A DNA stretch of 64,000 nt, from positions 2,165,990-2,229,989 of the forward strand of contig NC_067286.1 of the NCBI RefSeq assembly GCF_020740795.1. The letters are read 5' to 3'. The first letter of the stretch is position 1, and each line of letters starts with the position of its first letter. Both the position numbers and the translations under genes were made by a program. Below are positions 1-11,249 of this stretch, piece by piece. Under the pieces are notes generated by a model. The model saw nothing but the letters and a program-made list of their open reading frames with translations, did not search any database and was not told the origin of the DNA. The stretch is from Apus apus (taxonomy: Eukaryota; Chordata; Aves; Apodiformes; Apodidae).

Positions 1-239
1 TAAGTCCTCACTTATAATAATGGATATTTACTGAGTTAAAGGTGAAGTAGTTTGGCAAAATGATCTCTATTGCAAATGAAGCTCTTTAATTGTAAGGAGC
101 AGGTCTTAGGACACAAACAACGTCTGCTTCAGCTAACGGAGGCCATGAGGTAGACTGCAGATTTTTCAAGGCAGTTGTTAGTGCTTTCTTATAGCTGGAA
201 TAGAAGATGTTAACTCAATATGGATGTGTTTTGCATTAG
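1..239 (+). other. FBXO3: FBXO3 last intron, 3' part
   Basis: AT-rich noncoding sequence leading to a splice acceptor (TTTTGCATTAG) at 238-239. No other coding signal was seen. The ORFs here on either strand are short and have no family resemblance. Confidence 0.6.
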
Positions 240-365
240 GAAACAAATCATAATGAATACGCAGTGGATGAAGACGAAGATTCCACAGACACTGATGAGT
301 ATGAAGATCGACGCCGAGTGCTGGACATTCCTGCGCCTTCTGGACGCTGCCCACGTCACACCTGA
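240..365 (+). CDS. FBXO3: FBXO3 terminal coding exon (F-box only protein 3, C-terminus)
   Basis: FBXO3 is the F-box substrate adaptor of an SCF ubiquitin ligase. It has an N-terminal F-box, a SUKH-like region and an ApaG domain, and it ends in a very acidic tail. Only the tail is present here: 41 codons after an AG acceptor, phase 0, stop TGA at 363-365. The translation is rich in Asp and Glu (EDSTDTDEYEDRRRV) and then turns basic. The mammalian protein ends in the same way, with an acidic run followed by RRRVFDVP and a basic end. Here the end reads RRRVLDIPAPSGRCPRHT, so the motif is kept but the last residues differ. CD59 follows on the same strand, as in human 11p13. The rest of the gene lies upstream of the window. 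Confidence 0.8.
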   Translation, partial: ETNHNEYAVDEDEDSTDTDEYEDRRRVLDIPAPSGRCPRHT

Positions 366-392
366 TGGGATTTATTTCTTTTTGCAAAACAA

Positions 393-398
393 AATAAA
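393..398 (+). promoter_or_regulatory. Possible proximal polyadenylation signal of FBXO3
   Basis: AATAAA lies only 28 nt after the FBXO3 stop, followed by T/G-rich sequence (ctgtttgcag, gactgtttctgactgttg). It could give a very short 3' UTR. Other AATAAA copies occur further on, for example at 3345-3350, so the main cleavage site cannot be fixed by eye. Confidence 0.35.
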
Positions 399-3300
399 CT
401 GTTTGCAGAAGCTGAACTCTTTGGGGCTAGTGCATAAGACTGTTTCTGACTGTTGTAAATGAATTTTCTGTTGCACATCAGGGCAACTAGCATGGATGTT
501 GGTGCCAGGTCTAATATTCATCGGAGTATAACTTTTTTTTTCTGGTTTGGAAGTGAAGGGGTGGGTCAGGGAGGGAGCAGAGGGAAGAAGAGAAAGGTGT
601 TTGGGCTTTTTTTCTGAAGTGCAAAACAGCTTGATAGGCCAAGGTAATCATATCTTACATTTTTTAACTCTTGCCTATTTATGATCATATTGCAAATACG
701 GTGTGGGGAATTGTTTTTATACAAGCATTTAAAATTAGCAATAGACAAGGTGGCAAAAAAAAGTGTATACTATTGTCCTTTCTCATGAGTTTCTACAACT
801 CCTGCTAAGAATGAAACTTGCAGTTTGGCCTCTGTATCCCATTTGGGTGAGATCAGGTGCTCTTATGCTCTGTTTTTTACTAACATAGAAGTACCAGAAA
901 ATTCTGGTCATCAGATGCATAAATTAGGAATGAAACTGGCCTTGTTTGTAGACAATCTGTCTTTCAGCTTAATTTTATTTTGGCGAGGTGACTCTTGATT
1001 GCATAATGCCTTTTGGAATGTAGTGTACATGCATACTCTGCCACTTGGTAACCAAGAAATTTCTCAAATCACTACAAAATGCAAATTTGTAAATATGTTT
1101 TGAGGTTTTCTTTGTAAGATGTTTGCTGTTCAGATTTTGACATAAGTGACAAATTTTATGTTGAAGTATCACATCCCCTGAAATCCTCTATGGAGTTTTG
1201 TAACAACACCTGAAGAGAAAGAAGAAAAAGAGAAGAGCCTGACAGAACACCAGATGACTAGAAACTTTATATTTAAAGACGTATGTTTACTTTATCACTT
1301 TTATTTTGTTTCCATTGTCATTAGTAAACAACCTTACTGCCTCCTTTGCTTTGAAGTGCTTACATGAGACTCTTTCTGCCAAGACCTGAGCAATAGTTGT
1401 GTGACTAGCATGGCTGTGCTCAGTTCCTCTTTTTGACATCCAGAATTGGTAGCTCCTATGAGGAAAAGCAGTGTATTGTGATTCCAACTGAATGTTTCCA
1501 TTAGTGCCTAGTTCCAGCTCATAGAGAAAGTCTGCTTTTTTTTTTACAAGTCACAGTATCAGCTTCTCTGTGTGCTCATCTTTCTCTAGTGCCACACAGC
1601 ATCTGGATCTTGCACAGTGGCACAAGGTGAAAAAAGCCACATTTGTCTTGTCCCTCACAGAAGTCTGAACAGCAGTGGGAATTGCTGGAGTGGTTTAAAA
1701 CCCTTTCCATTTTGAGGATTCCTCAGCATTAACTGTGAGGGGAAAATGTGATGTTTGTGGCGTAATGCTTTGTCTTCACAGAAATTTAATCTTCTGTTAA
1801 AAGGATCAATGAAAAAAGATTTAGTGGATCTAGGACTTATTCCAATGCTCTAAATCTGTTGTGTGTTTTTAAAGATGGATAACTCTCATGATTCGAGGCT
1901 TGCATGATACTGTACCAGGATCTATCTGGGTGTTCTAGTTAAGTGATAGCACCAGAAGGACATAAGGCTCTACAGAAACATTCCTAACTCTTGGAGGTTT
2001 TACTCTGTTCTCAGGGAGTGGTTCTCTCTTGGGTTGTTAGAGGAACTGTAATTATTGCTTACTGTAGAAGCCAAGATAGAGGGCAAAGCTCTTCTGACGA
2101 CTTCTGAGCGCTGTGATATGATGGGTTGAGGCCTCTGATCCAAGCACAACTGGTGGTACGGGATTCCTGCAAAGTGCCAGAAGGTGACCCTGTGGGGGGG
2201 TGACATGTTGCTGTTCTTGTACCAAACTCGTGTGTCTGCAACAGGAAGAAGGTTGTTCCATTGCTTCAGGCAGCTATTTTAGCACATGGCATATTGCCTA
2301 GAGTGCACCAGCTGCAGTGTTCATTATGTGCATTTGAAGTGGGGCTTGTGCCACTGGTGGTTCTCGCCCCACCCAAACCAGAAGCTTATGCCAGATTGGT
2401 ACAAAAAGTGAAGTGGCTGTAACCTTGAGGAAAACAAGGAATCAATTGTGTTTGCCAGCACTGCTGGACTGTAGAAATCTTGCCTGAGAAAGCAGGAGAG
2501 AGCTGACTGTTGAGATCCTGCTTCAGAAGACAGCACTTCACCAGTGCTGTGACTGGGGCAGCAGCAGGTGTTGGGTAGGGCTACTGGGAGCTGCCAACAC
2601 TGTATCCAACTGCTGGATGCTCCCTATGCTTGTTAGGATCTGTGAATGCACAGATGATGATCTATAACATATGTAAGTCCTCTTTGGCCACCACCCATCA
2701 GGTTCAGCCTCAACTTCTATCAGCTTCTGGCTCTCAGATCCTGACTGATACTGACACTTGGCTAGGACTTCTCCTGTCCAAGGTAAGATAAGCCTTGTTG
2801 AACATGTATGAATTCAGCACAGGGTTAAAAACCCAGCACATCCAATGCAAATCTGTAACTAAGCTAGTCGGTTTTTTTTGGGCAAGGCCTATGCCAACAG
2901 TCTCTAGTTGCACTGTAAGATTCCTTCAGCATTTTTGTGGGCTCTTGCTGACTGGACAGTCTCTTAGTGGAGAGAACCTTTGGCCACTATTTCCTTGCTG
3001 TGACTGCATCACAGAAGAGAAAAACAAGTTGTGAGCCAGTCAGTGGGGGGGGGGGGGGAACGCAAAAGCTGCCGAGCAAGTTGTTCCAGTGCTGGTCTGT
3101 TGTGATTTTTTTTTTTTTCCCCTGTAATTGTTTTAAAGTAATTTCTCGTCATCTGTGTGAAGAACTTGAGGTTGAAAATTCAGGCCCAGTAGGAAATACT
3201 GTTTATCTGTAACAATACAGATGGGTCCTCTGTAGGAGGAACTGGGAATAGATTTTAGGAGGGTAGCACAGGTAGATGTTCAGCTATGGCTGCAGGTAAA

Positions 3301-3904
3301 TTCCTTGTTCCCAGGTCCTCACTGCAAAATTTTGAAAGTGAATTAATAAACTGAGGATTTTCTTTTATATCAAGTCCTAATAAGTTGCAAATAATAACAC
3401 ACAAGCATCTTACTTTCACATCTCTTTGCTTTTATTTATAGCTTAAATAGAGGTAAAATCTTATACATTGGTAAGATTATATGCTGAGCTGACTTATAAT
3501 CAACTACTGTAGCACACCAACATAATAATCTGAGTTAAATTCAAAGTGGTTTAGGGTTTGCTTTAGGTTTAATGGATGACTTGGCTGTTGTGCTAACAAA
3601 AATTAATCCAGAATAGTTTTTAAAATACAAGTGGTAGTTACAGGTATTCCACATCATATTTAAGTCAGCGTTAAGGCTTTTTTTTTTCTAAATAGCATTG
3701 ATCTAAATCTCTTAATATAATAAAAATCTCTTTTGGTGTCCTCAACACTTCTGTTGCTCTCCAATATTTTTGGCCATAAATCCTTCTTCCCCAGATGGAG
3801 CCCAATTCACTCCCTCAGCTTCTTGGACCGTAAACCACTCCTGGTGTCCTTGGAATGTGCAGGTATCTTGCTTATCTCAAATAATTATATTCCTAACACT
3901 AGGT

Positions 3905-3934
3905 TATATATATATATATTATATATATATATAA
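3905..3934. repeat. (TA)n microsatellite, self-complementary
   Basis: Two TA runs joined by a single TT step, forming a short palindromic dinucleotide tract just upstream of a CR1 fragment. Confidence 0.8.
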
Positions 3935-3998
3935 CAAACCCAACAGTTTGTTTCTAACATTAGAATGCAAAAACACCACTACATTTCATTTCTAACAC

Positions 3999-4231
3999 GA
4001 TGAAGGGTAACGATTTCAAACTAAAAGAGGGGAAATTTAGGTTAGATGTTAGGAAGAAATTAATCCCTGTGAGGGTGGTGAGACCCTGGCCCAGGCTGCC
4101 CAGGGAAGCTGTGGCTGCCCCATCCCTGGCAGTGTTGAAGGGCAGGTTGGATGGGGCTTGGAGCAGCCTGGGCTGGTGGGAGGTGTCCCTGCCCATGGCA
4201 GGGGTTGGATCTAGATGGTCTTTGAGGTCAT
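3999..4231 (+). mobile_element. CR1 LINE fragment, sense, 3' end of ORF2 and 3' UTR
   Basis: The + strand translation contains the conserved end of the CR1 ORF2 protein (GNDFKLKEGKFRLDVRKK, then a PWPRLPREAV block). It is followed by the typical 3' UTR words GTGTCCCTGCCCATGGCA and GGTTGGATCTAGATGGTCTTTGAGGTC. It is truncated at its 5' end, as most CR1 copies are, and carries changes that indicate age. Confidence 0.9.
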
Positions 4232-4293
4232 AGGATAGAATCATGGAACGCTAGGGTTGGAAGGGACCTCAAAGATCACCTGGATCCAACCCC
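4201..4293. repeat. Inverted repeat formed by two facing CR1 tails
   Basis: The 29-nt arm at 4201-4229 is the near-perfect reverse complement of 4265-4293 (about 3 mismatches), with a 35-nt loop. Facing insertion of two CR1 3' ends explains it. Confidence 0.8.
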
Positions 4294-4312
4294 CCTTAGA
4301 CTGAGTCCCTTC
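4232..4312 (-). mobile_element. CR1 LINE 3' tail, antisense
   Basis: The + strand reads AGAATCATGGAACGCTAGGGTTGGAAGGGACCTCAAAGATCACCTGGATCCAACCCC, the reverse complement of a CR1 3' end. It abuts the sense CR1 at 3999-4231, so two 3' ends face each other. Confidence 0.85.
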
Positions 4313-4339
4313 ACCGCAACCATCCTCTGAGAAGAGAGG

Positions 4340-5420
4340 TGGGCACGAAGCGCAGGTTTAGCTGCTGGGGGTGGAGATGAAAAGAGCAGCAACGGCTACA
4401 CTTAACGAAGCGTGAGAGGAATCGTTCCTCTTATCCCCCAGCAAAAACGGGCAGAGCAGGTACCGGTTTTCCCGGAGCCTGTCGAAGCGCTGGGGGGGGG
4501 GGGGGTGGGTCACGGTGCCACCGGCCTCCAGCCCATCCCTCGGGCCCGGTGCCTCCTCCCGCGGGCGGCCCAGCCGCTCTGCGGGCCGTGCCGAGGCCGC
4601 TGCTCCGCCCCTGGGGCTGGCACAGCCCGCAGGAGGCAGCACCGCCCCCCGCAGCCCCTTCCCCGAGCAGACGCTGCGGGGCCGGCCGGCAGCAGGTGCT
4701 GGAAGGGGAGGTAAGGGGCGGGTGGGTGGGCTGCTGCTGGCCGAGACCCCAGCCCCGGCTTTTTTCCACAAGGGGGAGGGCGAAGGAAGGCGCGGGGTGA
4801 GCCCCTCCTCATCGGGGTGCCGAGGGGGGGTCCCCGCGGGGAAGGGACCGCGACCTGAGGGGGGGAAACGGTGGCCGGGGCTGTGTGAGGGGTTCGGCGG
4901 GAGCGGGCGGGCTCCAGGGCGACGCGTGAGGAGGAGTGTGTGTGTGTGTGTGTGGTGTAATAACAGTTATCGTGTCGTTCGTGTTTTTTTTTCTTCTTCT
5001 TCTTGGCGAGCGACGGGGGAAGAAGGGTTTGGGGCGGTAACGACGGTTCTGTTGCCTTCAGGGGGGGGATGCTCGGTCCTGAGCCCCGGGGCTCCCGGGG
5101 CTGAGTCACGGCGGCACCGCAGTGCGCTGAGCGGGGCGGGCTGCGGGGACCCCCCCCCCCCAACCCGGCGGCTCTGCCCGGGGGTCCCCGCCGTTTCCAG
5201 GGAGGTCCTGGGGGGGGGGGGGGGAAACCCCCTCCCCGGAGCGACGGCTGAATTTGAAACACCCCCCTCCCCGGCTCCCCAGGGTTGTTGTGCAGCCAAC
5301 GTGAAGGTGGGACGGAGCCAGGCTGTGTCTGCCGGGTGGCTGCAGGGTCACCTCGGCCGACGAAGCTGCAAAAATGCCTTGATCCCCCCCCCCCCGCCTC
5401 GCAGAAAACGGGGCTGGTAG
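4340..5420 (+). promoter_or_regulatory. CpG island, probable CD59 promoter region
   Basis: Abrupt change to GC-rich, CpG-dense sequence with poly-G runs at about 4492-4505 and 5211-5223, a (GT)n run at 4936-4954 and many GGGCGG-like Sp1 boxes, but no TATA box. It lies upstream of the first recognisable CD59 coding exon, and no other + strand gene starts here. The long ORFs on both strands (up to 340 codons) are side effects of GC content and low stop-codon frequency. Confidence 0.65.
4515..4710 (+). other. CD59: Candidate CD59 noncoding exon 1, ending at a strong splice donor
   Basis: GGAAGGGGAG followed by GTAAGGGGC gives a good donor, with the intron starting at 4711. CD59 genes have an untranslated first exon in a CpG island, so this is the best candidate. 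The 5' boundary given is arbitrary because the transcription start cannot be seen. Confidence 0.35.
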
Positions 5421-7280
5421 CCCTCCTGGTGATCCCTTTCCTTGCCCTTTTTTCCTTGCTGTGAGGGGGTGAGGAAAGTGGCAGCCTGTTCCCTCTCCCA
5501 GCTGGGACTGCAGAGAAACTCTTGTGTTTCATAAGCGAGCCCGTGAGCCTTCGGTAGCTGCTGCAGTTGCTCTTTCTGGTGATGCTGGAAACAGGGGCTG
5601 TAGGAAATCCACTTTAGGAAATGTCTTCTGCTTTGCCAGGTTGTGAATTGCTGTCTGTGTTTTATAATCTGTTCATTCTTTTAAGCTGAAAGTTTACTAC
5701 TCTGTCATCTCTCTGTCGTTCAAGAGTACAGGAAGAAAAAAAATCACTCTCACGCAAACAGATTGGTTTAATTACTACTCTCAAAGCAGTTCTGTTGGTC
5801 GTCGTGATTTGTGTTAATCTGCCTCGTATTTATTCTGGTCACGACTTGGTTTTGCTAAAAGGCAAAACTGTTTTTACCCTGGCTGGCACTGTTGTGTGAC
5901 TGAGGGCTCTTGGAAGATGGAGAGGTTCCCAGGGAGATTCTTGCTGCTGCCCAGAAGGTCTCTTGGTTTAACCACCAGACTAACAGCACTCCTGCAGATG
6001 CACGTCACTGTGGGAAGAGCATCTGGTCTTGGAAGGCTTCTCACAAAGTTGTTTGCCTCAGAAAATCGTCTCGTCCTGCACATTAGGGTTTGTTTTTTCT
6101 TAGTTTTCTTGCTCAACAGTAGGTCATACAGACAGGGGAAAAAAAATAGTGTTTTTTTTTCTTGAGGGGTTGCTTTATTTTTTTCCCAGTAGAAAAATTA
6201 ACTAGACTTAAAGTTGAGAAGGATTTCAGTGTGTTTTTTCTGTAAAACTGTCTTTTCAAGTCCACAGTCAAGTCTTCTGGGAGGAAAAAACTCCATCCCA
6301 AAATTATTGTGGTTTGCCTTGCTAGACTCTTAGCTGCAGATAGAAATAGCTTCAAGCTGTATTAACAGGGTCAAGAGCAGCGATGTGAATGTTTCCGTGG
6401 AGTCTTATCGTAAGTGGAACCTGTTGTCTGAATAGTTTTAATTCTTTGGGACTTCAAATCCCACTTGGGCTTTGAAGACAAACATGAAATCATGCCCTCC
6501 TGATGCAGGTATGGTCCCTCTTACCCTCTCTCCCCCCTGTATCTGATACAGAGTCTGAATATCCCAGTGTCTGCAGTAGCAGAGATTTTTTTAGTAGCAG
6601 ATATTACTGTTTGAAGTTCAGACTTAATGTGCAGAAGTCTAAGAACTCCTGCTTTGGAGCTGCCTACATAAAAAAAAAAAATAATAAATAAAATCCTCAC
6701 CTTCCTATCTTGCTGCTACCTCTGGATTACAGGAGTTGTGGAAGATTTGAGCCAGCACTGCAGGCAGTTGGTGGATTATTGCATCTGTTGGTCCCTGAGT
6801 GAAAGGGAGAAATTTTGGGAGAGGAGAGGCAGAAGCCCCCTTAGTGCAGACAAATCTCTTGCAACCCTAGAGGGAGAAGAAAGCAGCACAGTCTGGCTCC
6901 AGGGTTATTGGGGAATTGCTCTAAACGAAAAGGTATTTGAAACCTAAATTGCCTTTCTCCTTGTTAGGTGCATTTGTAGCTTGTCAGAAATAGGGGAGAT
7001 GTGTTGAATGGTGTAATCAGAAGGGAGAAAGGAGAGCAATCTCCAGCCTGTCAGGGCTCAAATCTCAGTCTTCAGAATAAAAACCCTGTTCTCAGAATAA
7101 AAAATCCTCTCGCAAAGCTCAAAGTAACTTTTATCTCTTCCCTTTCACTGGTTTTGCTGGCCAATGCCTTCAGTTCCATACTGAACCAAGTGCTGAAACC
7201 TTGATTCCTGGCTATGTATTGTGCTAGTTTCATGTAGCTTCTAGATAAACATGTAACATCTATTTATGCCTTCAAACTAG
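4711..7280 (+). other. CD59: CD59 intron 1 (inferred)
   Basis: The first 700 bases are the rest of the GC island; the remainder is AT-rich, with no protein-like ORF and no recognised transposon. It ends at the acceptor ttatgccttcaaactag at 7264-7280. Confidence 0.4.
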
Positions 7281-7353
7281 GCAAGAAGCATGATCAAGAT
7301 GAACCACGTCCTGTTAACCACCTGCGTTCTTCTGGTTGCTTTTTGTAGTTCTG
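7281..7353 (+). CDS. CD59: CD59 exon with start codon and signal peptide
   Basis: Acceptor at 7279-7280, first ATG at 7290, second at 7299, donor CTG|GTGAGT after 7353. The 64 coding bases end in phase 1 within the Gly codon at the signal peptide end. Confidence 0.85.
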
Positions 7354-9738
7354 GTGAGTATATGGGAGATACTTTCCTGATGTGATGTTATGACAGGGGC
7401 TGAGGAGATGATGGGAAAAATGTCAGAGAAGGAACAATAATGAGAAAGGTCTGGATTGCTTAATACCATGTTGGGGAATGACAGGAACCACCAAAGAAGG
7501 GCTTAGTGTCTGTTGCTCATCATATTTGGTCAGATGAGAGAAGGGGGTGCAGGATGTGATCCTGCTGGGTATGGCAGCAGACTGTTCTGCTTTGCTGCTG
7601 GGGATTGGTTTCCTGACCTGTGAATCGGAAACTAGGCATATAGCAAAGGAGAGAAAGGAGAGGAAATAAAAAAGGGGCAGAATAAAATGCTGCTAAAAGT
7701 GTCTCTTCTTGTCTGTCCTTTTAGAAAAGGCAGTCTTTAGATAAAAGAGATTTAGTATATTCTTCTGCAGGGACATGGAGCTGTTTTTCAAAGTGATGTA
7801 AGTACACGTGTCAAAATCTTCCTTTCAAAATTGCCAGTCTCAATTTGCACACTGACAACAGCTTGTAAATTTTAGCTTAAGTCTTCAGTCGAATAACCAG
7901 GCATATGTTTTGTGACAGTTAGATGCAGACAGCACTTCTTCTTTTTTCCCTTTTTTCAGGCTGCTCCTATTTCACTACTTTAGTGGTAAGATTGAACACT
8001 GAACCCTTGTCTTCTTAGGTTATGCCCTGAGGTGTTACCACTGCGAGAACAGCCCTACCTTGTGCAAGACCAATAGTACTTGCTTAACGACTGAAGATAC
8101 TTGCTTGCAGATGAAATTTGGTATGTATGCTGTCCTACAGACCTAAAATAAACATGGTTATATCAGTTTTCATTGCCTGCACACTTCTAATCTGGCCTTA
8201 GCATGCATTTCTGAGCCTCACTCAGAAGAAGGTTGTGAAGGCTTTTGAAGGTCGTGCTTATAGTAAATGGATATATTTTGACTTCCAAGCAACTGATAAA
8301 GATAATTATCATTTAGATAGCTGATTTAAACTTGTGCAGGTATATACAGAGATACCAGTACAGCCAGATTAAAAATGAACAATAAAAAAACCTACCACCT
8401 AAGGGGGTTGGAGAAAAACAGGAGACAGCATTGACTTTAAAACACAAAACCTTTGCCCTGAGTTTGTTACACTTGTAAAAATAGATAAAACGTGTGTAAC
8501 CCACAAAATAAACCTGCAGATGAAGGCTCAGTCATTTAGGAATTGACACCTATTAAAATAAATTATCTTTTCCTGAGGGTGAAGTCACCTGCATCTCAGG
8601 AAGATGCTCAAGGATACCGAGGGCACAGAGTTACTGTTCTAGTTAAGTAACATGTAGGTAACTCTGCAAGTGACAAGAGTTTCATTGGAAAAACAGAAGT
8701 ATTGAGTCAACTGGGATATTCTGCTTTCCCAGCTGGTTCCCTTGGGCCTAGAAGGACTCTTGGACTGACCTTGGGCAGTGGGAATCAGGATGGGATGGGG
8801 CTGCTCTGATCCCAGGGGTGGTCCCTGCTGAAGGTCATGACTTGGCACAGAGGAAGGAAAGCTTCTAATGCTGCTGGGCCAGGACACTGCTCTGTGCTGC
8901 TTGCATCCTAAGGAATTTTCTTTTTGCTGTTTCCCTTGAGCTGAAACCTTTCTGAGCCCAAACTATAGCCTTTCTGGTGTGCAGCCTTTGGAAGTTGTCC
9001 ACTGCCTGTCAGGAGTCAAGTACTCATGATGTCAAGCTAGGGAAGCTGGAAGACCAGGTGATTGATCTCTGGTGTCCAGGGGAATCAGTGAGAAAAGGGG
9101 AGGACTCTTCTGCTCTTCAAGCTCTGTCTTCTGCATGTTGCTTCTGGAAATGAAGCTGTTCAGATCCAATGGGATGAGCTGGAAGTTGATGCACGGTTCT
9201 CTATCAGGAGCCCCAGAGCAGGAATTACTCAAGCTCCACCCTGCATCCCTCAGTGGGTCATTTGGACTGAACTGGAAGCACTGGTTAGCTTGAGCTAGAA
9301 ATCTTTCTTAACCTGTGGCTAAAAGCTGCAGGAGAGGGGTGTGGAGGCAGGACCATGGTTTGCTACTGCTATTCGCTGCTAAATTCCTAATGAAGGCAAA
9401 TTTAGAAACTTCTAAACTCTTAAAAAGAAGCTAAGAAAGCAGGTACCTGGCAGTCCAGACAGTGATTCTCTCCCTGTACCAAAATAGTATTACTTTCACT
9501 ATTCTCTTAGTCTGTTTAATTATTTTTATTTTTTTTTTGTGTAGGTAAATTGAGAACTTCCTCCTGCTGGAAGGCATCCCAGTGCAACATAAATGAGATT
9601 GCTGAATTCTTCCAGTTGGATAATTTTGAATTCTTCTGCTGCCAACACGACTTGTGCAATGAGGGCACAATGACTGGGGTTAACAAAGCTGCCTTCAGTA
9701 TTGCCTCAGTAATGGCCATGTTATGGCTGCTGCTGTAA
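7290..9738 (+). CDS. CD59: CD59 glycoprotein, complete coding region (3 coding exons)
   Basis: CD59 is a GPI-anchored Ly6/uPAR-domain protein that blocks membrane attack complex assembly by binding C8 and C9. The coding exons 7290-7353, 8019-8120 and 9545-9738 join in phase 1 at both introns and give 119 residues. Residues 1-24 form a signal peptide. The mature chain starts LRCYHC; its ten cysteines fall at mature positions 3, 6, 13, 19, 26, 39, 45, 63, 64 and 69, the spacing of mammalian CD59. Trp40, which matters for human CD59 activity, is conserved in SCWKASQC. An NST glycosylation site lies between cysteines 3 and 4. The end is a hydrophobic GPI signal (SIASVMAMLWLLL). A second in-frame ATG sits at 7299. 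The gene directly follows FBXO3, as in human. Assignment is strong; which ATG is used is open. Confidence 0.95.
8019..8120 (+). CDS. CD59: CD59 second coding exon (first half of the Ly6 domain)
   Basis: Acceptor cttgtcttcttag, donor TTTG|GTATGT. It encodes the first five cysteines and the NST sequon. It is 102 nt, phase 1 on both sides, which is typical of Ly6-domain genes. Confidence 0.93.
9545..9738 (+). CDS. CD59: CD59 last coding exon (second half of the Ly6 domain and GPI signal)
   Basis: Follows a long T-run and the acceptor gtgtag at 9541-9544. It holds the last five cysteines, the CCQHDLCN signature that closes Ly6 domains, and the hydrophobic tail. Stop TAA at 9736-9738. Confidence 0.93.
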
Positions 9739-10757
9739 TAGTTCCCATTTGTAGGCTGCACTTCCAAGCTGAAATGATACAAAGTCGTTAACTCTCTTCT
9801 GAATTGTACTTCTGACATTTTCAGTTCCTACCTGTGGGCTGAAACATTGCCTGTTAGTTTTAAATTCTGTTTCCTGAGGGTTCCACCTGTTAAATCACTG
9901 TCTCCATTAATGGGAAGGAGACTTATGTTGTTACCAGTTATAGGGAATTGGGGTGTTTTGCCCTGCCATATCCATGGGGAAAATAACCTGTTATGAAGTA
10001 ATGTTACCTTGTGGAGAACCTTAGAACCCTTCAGTGGGTGATGTGAAAGGGAAGGGTTTATGCTGGAAAACTAGAATTTCTTACAGTCCCATAAATTGTA
10101 ATTATTTTTGGTTGTGATTTCTGTGGGGATTTTTGTTTTCATTTGAGGTTTTTTTGGATACTCCCTTGTCATACACCAAGCAGTGGATGTGCCCTCAACA
10201 CAGGAAGCGTTAGATCATAAGTTTGAACTTGCTGCAGTTTTCATGATGAGTGTGGAAATACTTCAAGTGATGTATTCCCATCACTTTATTCCCATCACTG
10301 TAAGCTTTTTATTTTTTTATTTTGGTCTTTTTACAAGCCAATGATATAACCTTCTAAGTGCTGTTATTTCGGGAGAAAGCATCTGCATTTCTTAAACCAA
10401 AACCAAAATAATGCTATAGAAGCAAGGAACACTTTTCCCTCTTTTTATATTTCTCTGAGCATGCAGACAACACATGCTAGCTTCTTTTGCAGACTTTTTT
10501 TTCTCCCTTCTTATGCTTTATCCATGTTTAGGATTTAAACTAAGCATGTGCTTAGCACTTTTTGTTGGTATACTGAAAATTGTTTATTAGATGCAGAGGA
10601 ATTGAAATGGCACATCTAGTTTCTTTTCCCAGTTAGCTTTTGGTTTTTGATGGCAACAGTGACATGTAAAATGAACCCTTCCAAGCTTCCACCTAAGAGT
10701 ATTAACAAAACCTTGCAGAACTTTATATTTTTACTTTTATGCAACTCTCTAAATGCC

Positions 10758-10763
10758 AATAAA
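10758..10763 (+). promoter_or_regulatory. CD59: CD59 polyadenylation signal, proximal
   Basis: AATAAA within CCAATAAAAAATAG, about 1.0 kb after the stop codon. Confidence 0.5.
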
Positions 10764-11181
10764 AAATAGAGATGTATTTATATAGCATGAATTAAAAAAA
10801 CCTCGGTTTGTATCTGTGAGAGGTCTGGAGCTGAAATAGTCTGTAGATTGCTCTGCCTCGGTGGAGCAGGCAGACCTTTGATAGTTCTCTTGTATTTAGG
10901 GACCTTCCCAGTCAGGTACAATGTCAAATTTTCCTTTTTCTCTTCTGGAGCTCTTGGCATGTCCCTGCAGAGGTCGTGGTCCATTGCCAATGGCATGTCC
11001 TCTTCCCGAGGACCCTCGCTTGTGCCAGTGACACCAGTTCACCCAGTCATAACAAGGGTGGTTAACTCCAAATCCATGATGTATTCTGCAGTGTAGCTTT
11101 TGGTTAAGCTTAGTTTATCTGTGAAAGCATCCTGGGATCTCTCTGAGCACTTCAAATGTAGAAGCTGTGCTGTCTTTGATT

Positions 11182-11187
11182 AATAAA
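11182..11187 (+). promoter_or_regulatory. CD59: CD59 polyadenylation signal, distal
   Basis: AATAAA in gattaataaaaatg, followed 25-45 nt later by ggcgagtgtggtt, a good GT-rich downstream element. Confidence 0.5.
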
Positions 11188-11249
11188 AATGTTAAAAAAG
11201 AAAACGTGGCGAGTGTGGTTATTTATTGGTGCCCTATTTACAGCTTATT

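Larger units (their letters stand above)
366..3998 (+). other. FBXO3 3' UTR and FBXO3-CD59 intergenic DNA
   Basis: About 3.6 kb with no ORF that resembles a protein family. It contains ordinary AT-rich sequence, a 14-G run at 3045-3058, an AATAAA at 3345-3350 and an AT dinucleotide tract at 3905-3934. The first part is presumably FBXO3 3' UTR of unknown length. I see no gene here. Confidence 0.5.
9739..11205 (+). other. CD59: CD59 3' UTR
   Basis: AT-rich and ORF-poor, with AATAAA at 10758-10763 and again at 11182-11187. The second is followed by a GT-rich stretch, the usual layout of a cleavage site. Mammalian CD59 also uses several poly(A) sites. Confidence 0.6.

Noticed and set aside
4510-5532. 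340-codon minus-strand ORF and 301-codon plus-strand ORF in the first GC island
   Set aside because: Pro/Arg/Gly-rich translations with homopolymers, overlapping on opposite strands; explained by high GC content and scarcity of stop codons.
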